NCBI GenBank assembly: GCA_933822405.4
Contig: CAKOGP040001808.1
Coordinates: forward strand, 1 to 17,267
Length of the DNA: 17,267 bases
Origin: Cylindrotheca closterium
Lineage: Eukaryota; Bacillariophyta; Bacillariophyceae; Bacillariales; Bacillariaceae
Direction: 5' to 3'
In this document: piece by piece, positions 1 to 11,419 of the stretch
Numbering within the stretch: position 1 is the stretch's first letter
How the letters are laid out: each line of letters begins with the position of its first letter
Notes under the pieces: generated by a model
Database searches by the model: none
Told to the model about the DNA's origin: nothing
What the model saw: the letters and a program-made list of their open reading frames with translations, nothing else
Program-made: the position numbers and the translations under genes

Positions 1-52
1 TACTTTGAGTGAAATTGTTCCTATTTGATTAATGTTTGGCTTGAATTGATGA
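1..52 (+). repeat. Left copy of 52-bp terminal direct repeat
   Basis: The first 52 bases are identical, in the same orientation, to the last 52 bases of the window. The match begins exactly at base 1 and ends exactly at the final base, which is unlikely for a window cut at random from a chromosome. It fits an assembled contig whose ends overlap, either as a circle or because both ends stop in the same repeat. Nothing in the 52 bases looks like an LTR end or attachment site. Confidence 0.9.
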
Positions 53-410
53 TTCAATCACAAAAGTGAGTTTGACGATTTTCCCTTGGAAAATCCCTTG
101 TTTACAGAACTCGATTCGACTTCTACAACAATTCTGTGTTGAATGCAGTACTTTGGGACATCTTGCATTATTCCCTACTGCATCGTACACAACATCAATA
201 TTTCACTTGTACAGGATCTTTTCCTGTTTGTGTGGATACAGATTGTCCGACAGACTTGCGTCCGGCATACTTGCGTCGAATCCCAACATCACGCACGATC
301 AAAGTCCGATCGCACGTGTCGAAAACCTTGTACTTGAATAGTTTCTTTTGGAACGTAAAAACTCATATTTCGTCATATCCCAACAATCAACACAACAACA
401 ATCCTACTTT
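53..410. other. No gene recognised
   Basis: Several overlapping short frames exist in different phases, but none has a recognisable domain, a good start context or a partner exon. From about 380 to 410 the plus strand is rich in CAA and ACA, resembling an algal 5' untranslated leader, and it runs into the ATG pair at 411 and 414. If the window is circular, this stretch would be the upstream flank of the retroelement at the right end; no gag, protease or LTR signature was found here. Confidence 0.5.
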
Positions 411-643
411 ATGATGTCTGCGCTTCCCATCAGAAGTGGCCAACAACCATGGGCTCAAATGACAAAAAATCACAAGAGAAGGCTTTGAAATTGCAGTAAT
501 CTACTGCTCTGGGGGCTGAAGCAAACGAGTTGGATACTACTGGAGTCAGTGTTGCCCGCAAGGGGAATACTATTGTTTTGCTATCTCCTTGCTCGTTGGC
601 TTCTAAGATTGGCATAAGCGCTGTCGTCCACTGTGCAGACTGA
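411..643 (+). other. Possible decayed or tiny coding remnant (unrecognised)
   Basis: Behind a CAA/ACA-rich leader, an ATG at 411 opens a 25-codon frame. A second frame from the ATG at 449 reads 16 codons to a TAA at 497-499, then 47 more codons to TGA at 641-643, with protein-like composition. The opposite strand (657 to 430, ATG start) is also open for 75 codons, so strand cannot be decided from composition. No domain is recognised. It may be an old gene fragment, or chance. Confidence that any protein is made is low. Confidence 0.15.
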
Positions 644-657
644 AAAAATGAGAGCAT

Positions 658-1764
658 CTAAGATTTCCAGACGACAAAGCGGATGGAGGCAAACTCTTGC
701 CAGCAAATGGAATGAGGTTGTTTTGTCAATCTTCTAGTTGGCTTGCAAATCAGCATGGGCGCTGCCTGTCATCAAGTGAGCAGAGTGAAAGAAATCAGAA
801 CTTTCAGCAAAATGTGTGAGATACTAAGAGTGCACAGCATATGAATGCACTTGCGACTGTAGCTGATGCAATACAAGGTTTCAGGCAGGGGTAGCAGCAG
901 CAATTGCTTGGTGGCAACAATTCTCCAATGATTTATACCCACAAGCCAGCATGCGTCCTCAAAATAGCGCTCAAAGATGATACATGAAAGAAAAATGAGG
1001 AAAGTGACAACCCGCCTGGCAAATCAAATATGACAAAAACCTACAGATCATGGCTGAATGATTGGTGTGCACTGCCTGTTGCTTGCCCTATCAGGAGGCC
1101 AGTGAGAGTGACCAGGTTTCTAGTTGTATCTAGGCAATGACCTCCTCCCATGACATCCACAACAAGACAGAATACAATATATCAACATTTGACTACAAAA
1201 TTCAATCTAATACTAAGCCAGTGTAGAGTTGAATTGTCATCCATTGTGGTGAGTGTGAAATTTGGGTATTTGAATATCGTCGTCTGCACTTTGTTCATCG
1301 AATTCATGTTTAGTGTGAAATTACTTTGATAGGTCCAAATCCACGCTAAACATTCACCCTAAACAAGTTCACAGCACCGCACCGTTTCCATGGGCGGCAA
1401 AAATTCGGTGCTATGACCTTGCACGTAAAACTATTTGGCGGAGCGACCGAAGGTCGCGAGGCCCATGATCAGACGCCCCAACCCTAACCCTTCGCTCGTT
1501 CACGTGCGACCTACAGACGGGGTGGGTTGACCGCAAGACAATGGCTAAAGAGTGCGCGCAAGTCGAAAAATTGCGGTTGGTCCTGGGAAAAGAAGACGGG
1601 CCACTTCGCAGACCATGCACTTACTGGTACGCGCAGATGGTACCAAGAGCCAAGTTTCAAGTTGAACGAACCTCGTTGCACATTCACAATTCACTGCATG
1701 AAAAGTACCCCGTACCAGTAACGGAAACATTCGCCACCCTATCAATCAAAATCGCGACACCATC
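658..1764. other. Intergenic region upstream of the IGPS-like gene
   Basis: No supported gene. A plus-strand frame from 841 to 1140 has only two stops (TAG 892-894, TGA 985-987), but this is within chance. Other visible items are an 11-bp direct repeat (AGTGTGAAATT near 1252 and 1312), a hairpin at 1306-1353, and a short GC-rich inverted repeat GCGACC-GAA-GGTCGC near 1443. The final 150 bases before 1765 should contain the promoter and 5' leader of the downstream gene; no clear TATA box or initiator was identified. Confidence 0.5.
1306..1353. repeat. Imperfect hairpin
   Basis: Twelve bases at 1306-1317 (ATGTTTAGTGTG) pair with 1342-1353 (CACGCTAAACAT) at 11 of 12 positions; the exception would be a G-T wobble. 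The loop is 24 bases. It lies about 400 bp upstream of the IGPS-like start. Function is unknown; it could be a relic of a small inverted-repeat element. Confidence 0.5.
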
Positions 1765-2829
1765 ATGATGCCAAGAATCCTAACAATTGCTGTAATTGCT
1801 GCAGGTTTGTCGCCCACAGAGGGATTCACTCTCAACAGCCAGATTCACTCTCCACGTTTGCACGATTCAAGCCTTCAAGCGATCGGAGCTCTTGCAAAAA
1901 AGGCGAAAGAAGCAACTCTTCGCCAATATATCGCCGATGGAATCGATAAGGATGTCATGGAAAAGTATGACACCATTAAGGAAGCATTTGAAAAAGAAGA
2001 TGAAGCGGACGATACGAAGATGGGTCCTCTTCAAGAAAGGCTTACGAAACGAAAGGGGACAGTCACAGTCATAGCCGAGTACAAGCGAAAGCTTGCTGAC
2101 TCGGGTTACATCAACGATGTTTTTGAACCTGCAATCATGTCTGGAGAATTTAGAGAGTTCGGTGCCTCTGGAATAGCTGTAATGGCCGACGAGCGTATGG
2201 GAGGCTGCACTTATGACGACTTGGGCATATTTGTCGAGGATCAACGTCGGTCGAGAAATTCTGTTCCTGGTCCTGTTACAATTATCAATAGTGATCTAAT
2301 CATTGATGAGTTGCAAATTGCACAATCAGCATCCTGTGGAGTCGGCGCTGTCGTCCTAATTTTGGGAATTATTGGAACTGAAGATACCGCGAAACTTCTG
2401 AAAGCAGCTAAGTCGGTTGGATTGGAGGTTATAGTCGCTGTCAATACCCATGAAGAAGCCCAAAAGGCCGTTAATATCGGTGCGAAAATGATTAGTGTTG
2501 TCAATGTGGAAGGGGTGGACGAGAAGCAAAGAGTCATCGAAAATCTATGTGTTCCCGAAGGACGAACTGTAACAACTATTGCTAATATTCTCCACAGAGG
2601 CAACAAAGGTCTGGAGGAAGTCGAAGAGGCTTGGGCATGTAGAGATAAAGGTTTCAACTGTGTCTGGGTCTCTGATGCACTCTACAAAGCCGGGAATTCG
2701 GCAGTTGAGCATCCTGGAGCACTCATCAAAAGTATGACATCCAAGAGTTCACTTCGATGGGCGTCGCCGATGGCAAGAAGTGGACGTGGAGAGGGAGCTC
2801 GTGAATATCTTGGAGATATTCTCATGTAG
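1765..2829 (+). CDS. Plastid-targeted indole-3-glycerol-phosphate synthase family protein, catalytic residues largely lost
   Basis: Intronless, 354 residues. Residues 1-20 form a hydrophobic signal peptide ending SPTEG, followed by Phe21: the ASAF-like site of diatom plastid proteins. A charged segment follows, then a TIM-barrel domain from about residue 98 to 325 that aligns along its length with IGPS (TrpC), the enzyme of the fourth step of tryptophan synthesis. The first catalytic strand is intact (IAEYKRK, Glu105 and Lys107). Compared with archaeal IGPS as I recall it, the second catalytic Lys is Ser176, the Glu of strand 5 is Ala225, the Asn-Ser-Arg triad is Val246-Asn247-Val248, the Glu-Ser-Gly of strand 7 is Ile272-Ala273-Asn274, and the phosphate-binding Gly-Ser is Ser303-Asp304. 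I infer a paralogue with changed or no IGPS activity rather than the housekeeping enzyme. ATG at 1765 is followed at once by a second ATG; the first was used. The gene converges on MCM6. Confidence 0.8.
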   Translation: MMPRILTIAVIAAGLSPTEGFTLNSQIHSPRLHDSSLQAIGALAKKAKEATLRQYIADGIDKDVMEKYDTIKEAFEKEDEADDTKMGPLQERLTKRKGTVTVIAEYKRKLADSGYINDVFEPAIMSGEFREFGASGIAVMADERMGGCTYDDLGIFVEDQRRSRNSVPGPVTIINSDLIIDELQIAQSASCGVGAVVLILGIIGTEDTAKLLKAAKSVGLEVIVAVNTHEEAQKAVNIGAKMISVVNVEGVDEKQRVIENLCVPEGRTVTTIANILHRGNKGLEEVEEAWACRDKGFNCVWVSDALYKAGNSAVEHPGALIKSMTSKSSLRWASPMARSGRGEGAREYLGDILM

Positions 2830-2840
2830 TGTAGTACAAC

Positions 2841-5936
<3,096 letters not shown>

Positions 5937-6604
5937 TTTGGATCAAAATTGCTGTTAGGTTGGTAATCGAACTAAAATTGTGCCTCAATGCTGTCAATCC
6001 TTCCCTCCGTTTACTCTGCTTTCCGTTCTGAAGAGTGACATACTCGCCGGTACAGCACCACCCTTGGATGAAGCGCTTTATTTTTATGTACAAGGAAAGG
6101 TAGGCATCACGGGAAACTAGTAATATAGACCATTGCATTAGCATTTAGAAGGAAAATTATCCATGTTGTGATGGCTTATATTGTGAGCATCTACAGTACC
6201 AGACAACAAGACATTTGGAAAGTCTGTTCCCTCCTTGGGCACGGACTGGACCAAAAAAGTCTGCATTGATTTTCGGCGCGAACGGAATGCGAGTCGCATT
6301 AGTCGTGTATCTCGTACTGACGGAAGGCAGGCGTACAGTGGTACCAGGTACCGGTAGGCAAGAAGGCAGGTACACGTACAGTAGTAAGGTAAGGCATTCA
6401 CTTCGGAACGGAACGAAGGGCAGAGCAATCAAATTGAGTCGACAGTGTCAGCAATCTGCCTTTACCCTGGTCTCATCAACAACAACCCTGAAGCTCTATC
6501 CCTGGACTACAGTGTTGGGTATTGGAAACCTTCAAGCTACTTGGACCACTCTCTTCGAGTTTCTGTAGAGGAGCAACCAACTAAAGGGTGCGAAGAGCAC
6601 CGAG
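5937..6604. promoter_or_regulatory. Divergent promoter region between MCM6 and the kinase
   Basis: These 668 bp lie between the start codons of two divergently transcribed genes and must contain both promoters and 5' leaders. No TATA box is certain. A cluster of GGTACC-type palindromes and TACAGT words lies at 6333-6380. The stretch near 6460-6510 is rich in CA and AAC, as in algal 5' leaders. A 117-codon plus-strand frame at 6215-6568 has no recognisable features and is taken as chance. Confidence 0.5.
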
Positions 6605-8099
6605 ATGCAATTTGATTTCAATTCTGACTACCCAGGTCTCAACGCGACGACCGTTAGCCAAGCACTCCCTTTGGAAGCCCTCAGCCACGATCCAATACCA
6701 TTCCCAGATGCACAAGAGATCTCATGTGCCAGGATAACAACACGTGTGTTCAATCCAACTCATAGTGCAGTTACAACTGTACAGAATGTTCTGGTGCGAA
6801 CGGGAGCCAGGTCGCTGCGTGATGATGCCTCAGTCAGCAGCAACATGTCTTCCGACAGTTCTAGTTCGGACGAGAGTATGAAAGTGGAAGACCAGCCGAT
6901 ACGGCATAGTGCTGTAACATCAGTGAAAAATGCCTACTGGTTACAACGAACAATAAGAGAAGCAATTTACGGGCGGGTCCTTTTGGCGGTTGTCCTCAAA
7001 CGGCGTCCCCCCGAACTTTCCGCTGCTGATGGTGCCGAATGGGAAGTCACTGCTGATCACTGTGCAGTGAAGGAGATGTCATGGCAACACATTAGACGAG
7101 AAAAAGATCGATTAGCGGAGGATCCTATCAAAGAAGTATCTTCGATGCAGTATCTGAAGCTATTTTTTGCAGAATACCAGCGTGCGTCTGGGCGGACTGT
7201 AACACAATTAGACTCGACTGTCATGGAGTCATTTCAAGTCATGAGAGAAACCAACGTGATGATGCCTTTAGATTTACTGACGGACGAGTTAAATATGTAT
7301 AGCATTATGCCGTACTGCGACGGGGGTGAATTATTCGAGCGCTTGGACCTTAACGAACGCTTTTCTGAAGACGAGGCAAGATATTGGATGGATCAAGTAC
7401 TGAATGTAAGCCTCTTCTGACTGTTCCAGTTGACACCACCGACTCAAATTTAAGAATTGTCATTCTCACTTCTGCTGATGAAATGTGCCATAGGGACTTG
7501 AAACTCTTCAGCATGCAGGAATATGTCACCGAGATATGAGCTTGGAGAATTTACTTGTGCACCAGAATGGAGCACTCATTATCGACATGGGAATGTGTCT
7601 AATGATCCCTTTTCAAGATACAGCAACACAAACTGCCATGGCAGCATTCAACAATATGAGCTCAAATCGATCGAATCTATTTCATGTTGCAAACAAACAA
7701 TTTCTGACTGGACGAAGTAGGCCGCGACTTTTGATACGGCCCCAGGGTACCTGTGGCAAATGGATGTACATGTCGCCTGAAATTTACAAAAATTCTGAAC
7801 CATTCGACGGATTTGCGGTTGATATGTGGGCGGCGGGCGTTATTCTGTTTTTGATGTTGACAGGCTTTCCTCCTTGGGAGCGTGCGTGTGCTACAGATGA
7901 AAGATTTCACTACATGACCGCAGGATACCTGGTGCAAATGTTAACAGAATGGAATATTGGATTAAGTGGCGATGCAATGGATCTGCTGCAACGGATGTTG
8001 TTCCTCGACCCAAAGGACCGTTTGAGTTTGGACCAGGTCAAGGCGCATCCTTGGATGACAAATGGGCAGCGTTCGCAACCGCAAGGTTTGAGGAGATGA
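6605..8099 (+). CDS. Protein kinase of the eukaryotic Ser/Thr type, divergent (two exons)
   Basis: Exons 6605-7405 and 7494-8099, with an 88-bp phase-0 intron (GTAAGC...ATAG), give 468 residues. The first 110 residues are non-catalytic and Ser-rich, with two copies of an HSAVT-[TS]-V-[QK]-N motif at 53-61 and 101-109. The kinase domain follows. The glycine loop is degenerate (IYGRV near 121); the ATP-anchoring Lys is Lys156 (HCAVKEM) and its helix C partner Glu177. Then come HRDMSLEN at 279-286 with catalytic Asp281 and Asn286, DMG instead of DFG at 298-300, SPE at 361-363, and DMWAAG at 377. The activation segment is about 65 residues, longer than usual. Catalytic residues are present, so activity is likely; the substrate is unknown. 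The domain ends at HPWM with a short tail, but a different frame downstream also looks coding (see 8060-8185). Similar kinases with degenerate glycine loops are expanded in stramenopiles, which I infer from memory. Confidence 0.85.
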
Positions 8100-8185
8100 T
8101 GAGAAGGCAGTACGAGCGAAACAATGCGAGAAATTTAGTGAACAAACAAGGCTCCCGACTTTCCCTGATGCTGTCACAAATTTGA
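8060..8185 (+). other. Possible alternative C-terminus of the kinase in another frame
   Basis: Right after the kinase motif HPWM, frame 2 stays open to TGA at 8183-8185 and reads a charged, Arg/Glu/Asn-rich sequence (for example EEMMRRQYERNNARNLV). This looks more like a natural tail than the 13-residue in-frame end TNGQRSQPQGLRR. Reaching it would need a net 2-nt frame change, for example a sequencing indel or a very short unusual splice. No normal intron fits. Confidence 0.25.
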
Positions 8186-8802
8186 TTGGGGAGCTTTGGA
8201 ACGAATCCCTCAACCGAAGCATTGACAAGGCTTGCATTAACAATGGAAACCTTTGTTTTTGGATCACCAGGCATTGCTTTTACCTATGCTAAAACCCTCG
8301 AGATCTGGGTTTCGGCGAGCAACTGCTTTCCCCACCACTTCGCAGACCTACCCGTATGCCTCTTTAATAGTTGCACCAATCTTCTTTGATGAAAATTGTA
8401 CTTGGTGGGGTCTGGTTGTTCCTTCAAATATTGACATCTAGTAGTCCCAAGAATAACCAAGCAATACGCAATTGATGATCTCTGACCGCTGTATGCATTT
8501 TCGTTTCACCGCAAATCGCCAAAACAATCGAGTTGGAACAATGATCGAACAATTGTTGGACCACGTCAAAAAGTCCGCCTTGTCACGAAATGCAATGGAG
8601 CGTAATTCCATTGGATAGTTTTCTCTTCTTGTCTACTCCCGAATCCAGTCGCAGCTTCGCCACCTCCAATCGACCATCCTCATGGGCAAGATGCAAATCG
8701 ATTTGTCGATCCAAAGTACGTATGCCCATATTTATTTTTGCCTAGAACAATGGTAGCGCACGCTCAATACTCCGAGAATGCTCACGATGTAAAGCGGGGT
8801 AT
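8186..8802. other. Gene-poor stretch downstream of the kinase
   Basis: No reading frame here shows a domain or exon structure. The first 100 to 200 bases presumably hold the kinase 3' untranslated region. Nothing else was recognised. Confidence 0.5.
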
Positions 8803-9668
8803 ACCATCTTTGAACATCGGTCTTCCAATCGGATCGACTCGCAAAGATCACTCTGTAGCTACCGTGTTGACAGACGCCGTCTGTACTTCGTTCCTCCGTC
8901 ACTTTTGATATATGCCTAACTGCACTGCCGTTTCTTGATGGTCCAACTGGTCAACGAGCAAGCTTTTCCGAGCTACCGGTAGCTACTGTAGCTCCCGTAT
9001 TTCTCAAGCACTTTCTCCCGCTTGCGATATTTTGTTTTATTTTCGTGCAACAATGACAACAATACCAACAAGATTCATCCCACAACGACCATATTCCATG
9101 TGCAGTCAGCTCATATTGCGAATTTTTGGATAGTCAATTGGGGGTCTGGTTGGCGAGAAATGGTTACGCAATGATTGACGACGGAAATTCAAACGAATTT
9201 ACAAATACACACCAATCAACCCAAAGAGACCAGAAATGCATCGAACAAGACAGTGATTTAAAAATTCCTTTAATATTTTTCAGCTAATACTTTGAATTTT
9301 CAGATATTCAGTTGGAGAAGTGGGTGGCGATAAATTGCGACTTGATTGGCTTGACGACGGAAATTCAATCAATCGCAAGAAGGCACCAATGATTTCAACA
9401 AAGCGAAAGCATACAGTTTCGTACGTTCTATAAACTTGGACGCCAAAGCTTTTCCTTTTCTCCCCGTACAGGAACCATTATCGTAGTCTTTGCTTGTATT
9501 TCGCGGAATGTAGGCTCCCATCAACAGCGGGAGAAAGTGCTTGAGAAATACGGGAGCTGTAGCTTCTCACCGGTGACTTGTCTTGTCGACCAGTTGGACT
9601 ACCAAAAAACGGTAAAACTAAAAAAGTCTCAAATCACGATTGCTACAGAGTGAAGCAAAGATGGTAAA
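8803..9668. mobile_element. Non-coding inverted-repeat element (MITE-like or foldback relic)
   Basis: Two arms about 500 bp apart are reverse complements. The best segment is 32 bp and perfect: 8991-9022 against 9526-9557. Further out the arms still match with differences. CCGTTT..TTG..GTCCAACTGGTC at 8928-8952 pairs with 9589-9612, CACTCTGTAGC near 8849-8859 pairs with 9642-9652, and TACCATCTTTG near 8804-8814 pairs with 9656-9666. No coding capacity was found. The order and spacing of matching blocks suggest a single diverged inverted repeat with indels. The outer ends are uncertain and no target-site duplication was identified. Confidence 0.65.
9114..9368 (+). repeat. Degenerate direct repeat inside the inverted-repeat element
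   Basis: An 18-bp word (TTGACGACGGAAATTCAA) occurs at 9175-9192 and 9351-9368, 176 bp apart. Upstream and downstream of each copy there is weaker similarity (TGGCGA.AAAT.. before, CACCAAT after), so a unit of roughly 100 bp seems to have been duplicated. It lies between the two arms of the element at 8803-9668. Confidence 0.6.
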
Positions 9669-9908
9669 GTCCAAAAGCAGTTCTCGAAAGTCGAAGTCAG
9701 GAACACCCGGCAAATGTTCAGACCGAGTATTTTCGGGACACTGATCGCAAAGTTTTGACGTGCTCGTGCCCGGAGATATAAAATTATATTTTTAGCTTCG
9801 AAAAATCTATGTTATTTCCCTTTAACTATTAATGACATATTATTATGTGATGATTTATCAAATAGGGACTTATGGACACAGATGACCGATTGGTCATTGT
9901 GACTTTTT
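9669..9908. other. AT-rich spacer between two repeat elements
   Basis: No gene. Contains the left member (9700-9716) of a 17-bp inverted pair whose partner is at 11660-11676, on the far side of the foldback-like element. The section 9780-9870 is strongly AT-rich. Confidence 0.5.
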
Positions 9909-10088
9909 CTGAGTTATAACTCAGATCACAACGGAATCCTGAGTTATAACTCACGGCGTTGAGTTATAACTCAAACGTGTGAGTACGTCTGAGTTATAAC
10001 TCAAACGTGTGAGTTATAACTCAAACGTGTGAGTTATAACTCAAACGTGTGAGTTATAACTCAAACGTGTGAGTTATAACTCAAACGT
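9909..10088 (+). repeat. Left array of palindromic 20-bp repeats
   Basis: Eight copies of the perfect 12-bp palindrome GAGTTATAACTC start at 9911, 9941, 9961, 9991, 10011, 10031, 10051 and 10071. The last five are spaced exactly 20 bp and separated by AAACGTGT. The outer three copies are spaced 30, 20 and 30 bp and have diverged linkers. This gradient suggests recent homogenisation of the inner part. The outermost copy sits in a 16-bp perfect palindrome at 9909-9924. Confidence 0.9.
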
Positions 10089-10391
10089 ACTCAGAAAATG
10101 TCAGGGGGATGATGTTCTCCAATGGGGGAAGGGCAGCTTCAAGAGAGATGCAACACAGCCTCCAAAGAAAACCACGAATAAGTAACGTGCTCGGCTTCGC
10201 CATGAAACTTTTAATCGTCGATTGAAGTGCTTTTTATTATTTTGGACGACAGGTTCAAATATTCGAGAGACAAACATCAAAAATGTGTCCTTGCAGTTGT
10301 TGGAACAGTCCAATTCAAAATGAATAACGGTCACCCTCTCTTTGAAATAGGATAATTTACCACATATCTAATACAATTTTATTACTACTTG

Positions 10392-11279
10392 CTAGTCCTC
10401 AGACATCGGCGATTCTTCCACCTGCTTCTTTGTTTCCTCCTCCTTTTCGGCCATTGCTACTTTCATACGTTGTTCATAGAGCAACAAGTTTTCTTTCTTT
10501 TTCTCTTTCTTTTCTTCCTTCTTCAATTTAGCCAGCTTCTTCATTCTTTTATCCTCCAGACAGTTGCGGTACTTTTGAAATCTAATTTCTTGTTGAATCC
10601 GCTCTCTGAATTTTCGTTTTTTGAATGGGTGGTATTCAACCCTAGTTTCTTGAAACTCCGATGCTGTGAGGCCAACATGATTTTTTTCTGTTTTGCCCTT
10701 GTCAAATAAAACTTGAGCTCGCCACGTGCGTTATGGGTGGGTTGTTGGGTGCTTGGCCAGGTCATCAGCCTAAATCAAATCTTCCTGTAACGGTTTGTCT
10801 CTTGCCTTGTCATGAGCATTGCGCAAGGTCGTCCATGGCAATGTCAGAATTTTTAGTAGAAATAACAGGTTGAGTGTAGTTTTTTTTTCATTAGCAGAAT
10901 CAAGCACAGCAAACGCAACAGCACGAGCGTCGTTCACCACAGCATCGTTTGGCCCTCCCTTGGCTTGAAGTTCCGTTGCCAGCTGCGTCTCCGTGTTTGC
11001 TGACATGTCAACTTCCCGTTCATGCAGCAAATCAACGTATTCTTTCCAACCAAAACCCTTTCTTCTGACCTTGTCGGTGAGGAAGCGGCTGAAAGTCTCT
11101 CTCCTTTCACCTCCTGCCTCGCCGTAGAACTCGTTTTTGTCCCAATGATGTTGCGTGACAAGTTCTTTTATAGGGTTTGGATCTGGAAAAGTACAGGACT
11201 GTATCTTTTGGTGAAAGTAGTCGTTGGTCCGCCAGCTCGAATTTCCAGCAACGGTTTTGGAAAGGGAGTAAAATCTCAC
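10392..11279 (-). pseudogene. Broken reading frame inside the foldback-like element, Lys/Glu-rich C-terminus
   Basis: One minus-strand frame is open from the inner edge of the right array (11279, GTG; no good ATG) to TAG at 10772-10770 (169 codons). The same frame has TAA at 10733-10731, then opens again from 10730 to TAG at 10394-10392 (112 residues). The second part is strongly protein-like: a segment with ASEFQETRVEYHPFKKRKF, then a long Lys/Glu-rich predicted coiled coil ending in an acidic tail. Both parts share the frame, which suggests one original protein of about 290 residues broken by two nearby stops or by a small indel pair. I found no frame-preserving intron with good splice sites. 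The family is not recognised; it may be the element's own protein or a captured host gene. Confidence 0.45.
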
Positions 11280-11419
11280 ACGTTTGAGTAAAAACTCACA
11301 CGTTTGAGTAAAAACTCACACGTTTGAGTTATAACTCACACGTTTGAGTTATAACTCACACGTTTGAGTTATAACTCACACGTTTGAGTAAAAACTCACA
11401 CGTTTGAGTTATAACTCAA
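11266..11419 (-). repeat. Right array of 20-bp repeats, inverted relative to the left array
   Basis: Eight cores start at 11266, 11286, 11306, 11326, 11346, 11366, 11386 and 11406 at a strict 20-bp period, with linker ACACGTTT. This is the reverse complement of the left-array unit. Four cores are the palindrome GAGTTATAACTC. Three (11286, 11306, 11386) read GAGTAAAAACTC and one (11266) GAGTAAAATCTC, so they are no longer palindromic. The variants are interspersed, pointing to duplication of blocks of units. Confidence 0.9.

Noticed and set aside
1482..1494. AACCCTAACCCTT, resembling telomere repeats
   Set aside because: Only about two units, in unique sequence next to a gene; too short to call an interstitial telomere array.
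6215..6568. 117-codon plus-strand frame upstream of the kinase
   Set aside because: No domain; low-complexity GGTACC region; lies in a divergent promoter or leader; no exon partner.
9909..10088. Regular 20-bp repeats resembling a CRISPR array
   Set aside because: The repeats are tandem with constant 8-base linkers, have no unique spacers, and lie in eukaryotic DNA with no cas genes.
10101..10334. 77-codon minus-strand frame inside the foldback-like element
   Set aside because: No recognisable features, and composition is like the surrounding non-coding DNA.
10389..10709. Hydrophobic Phe/Leu-rich plus-strand frame of 106 codons
   Set aside because: It is the antisense of the Lys/Glu-rich coiled-coil tail on the minus strand; AAG/GAA codons read backwards give Phe/Leu/Ser.
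10718..10791. Possible 74-bp intron joining the two halves of the frame in the foldback-like element
   Set aside because: The donor is poor (GTTACA), and the length is not a multiple of three, so the joined frame would be wrong.
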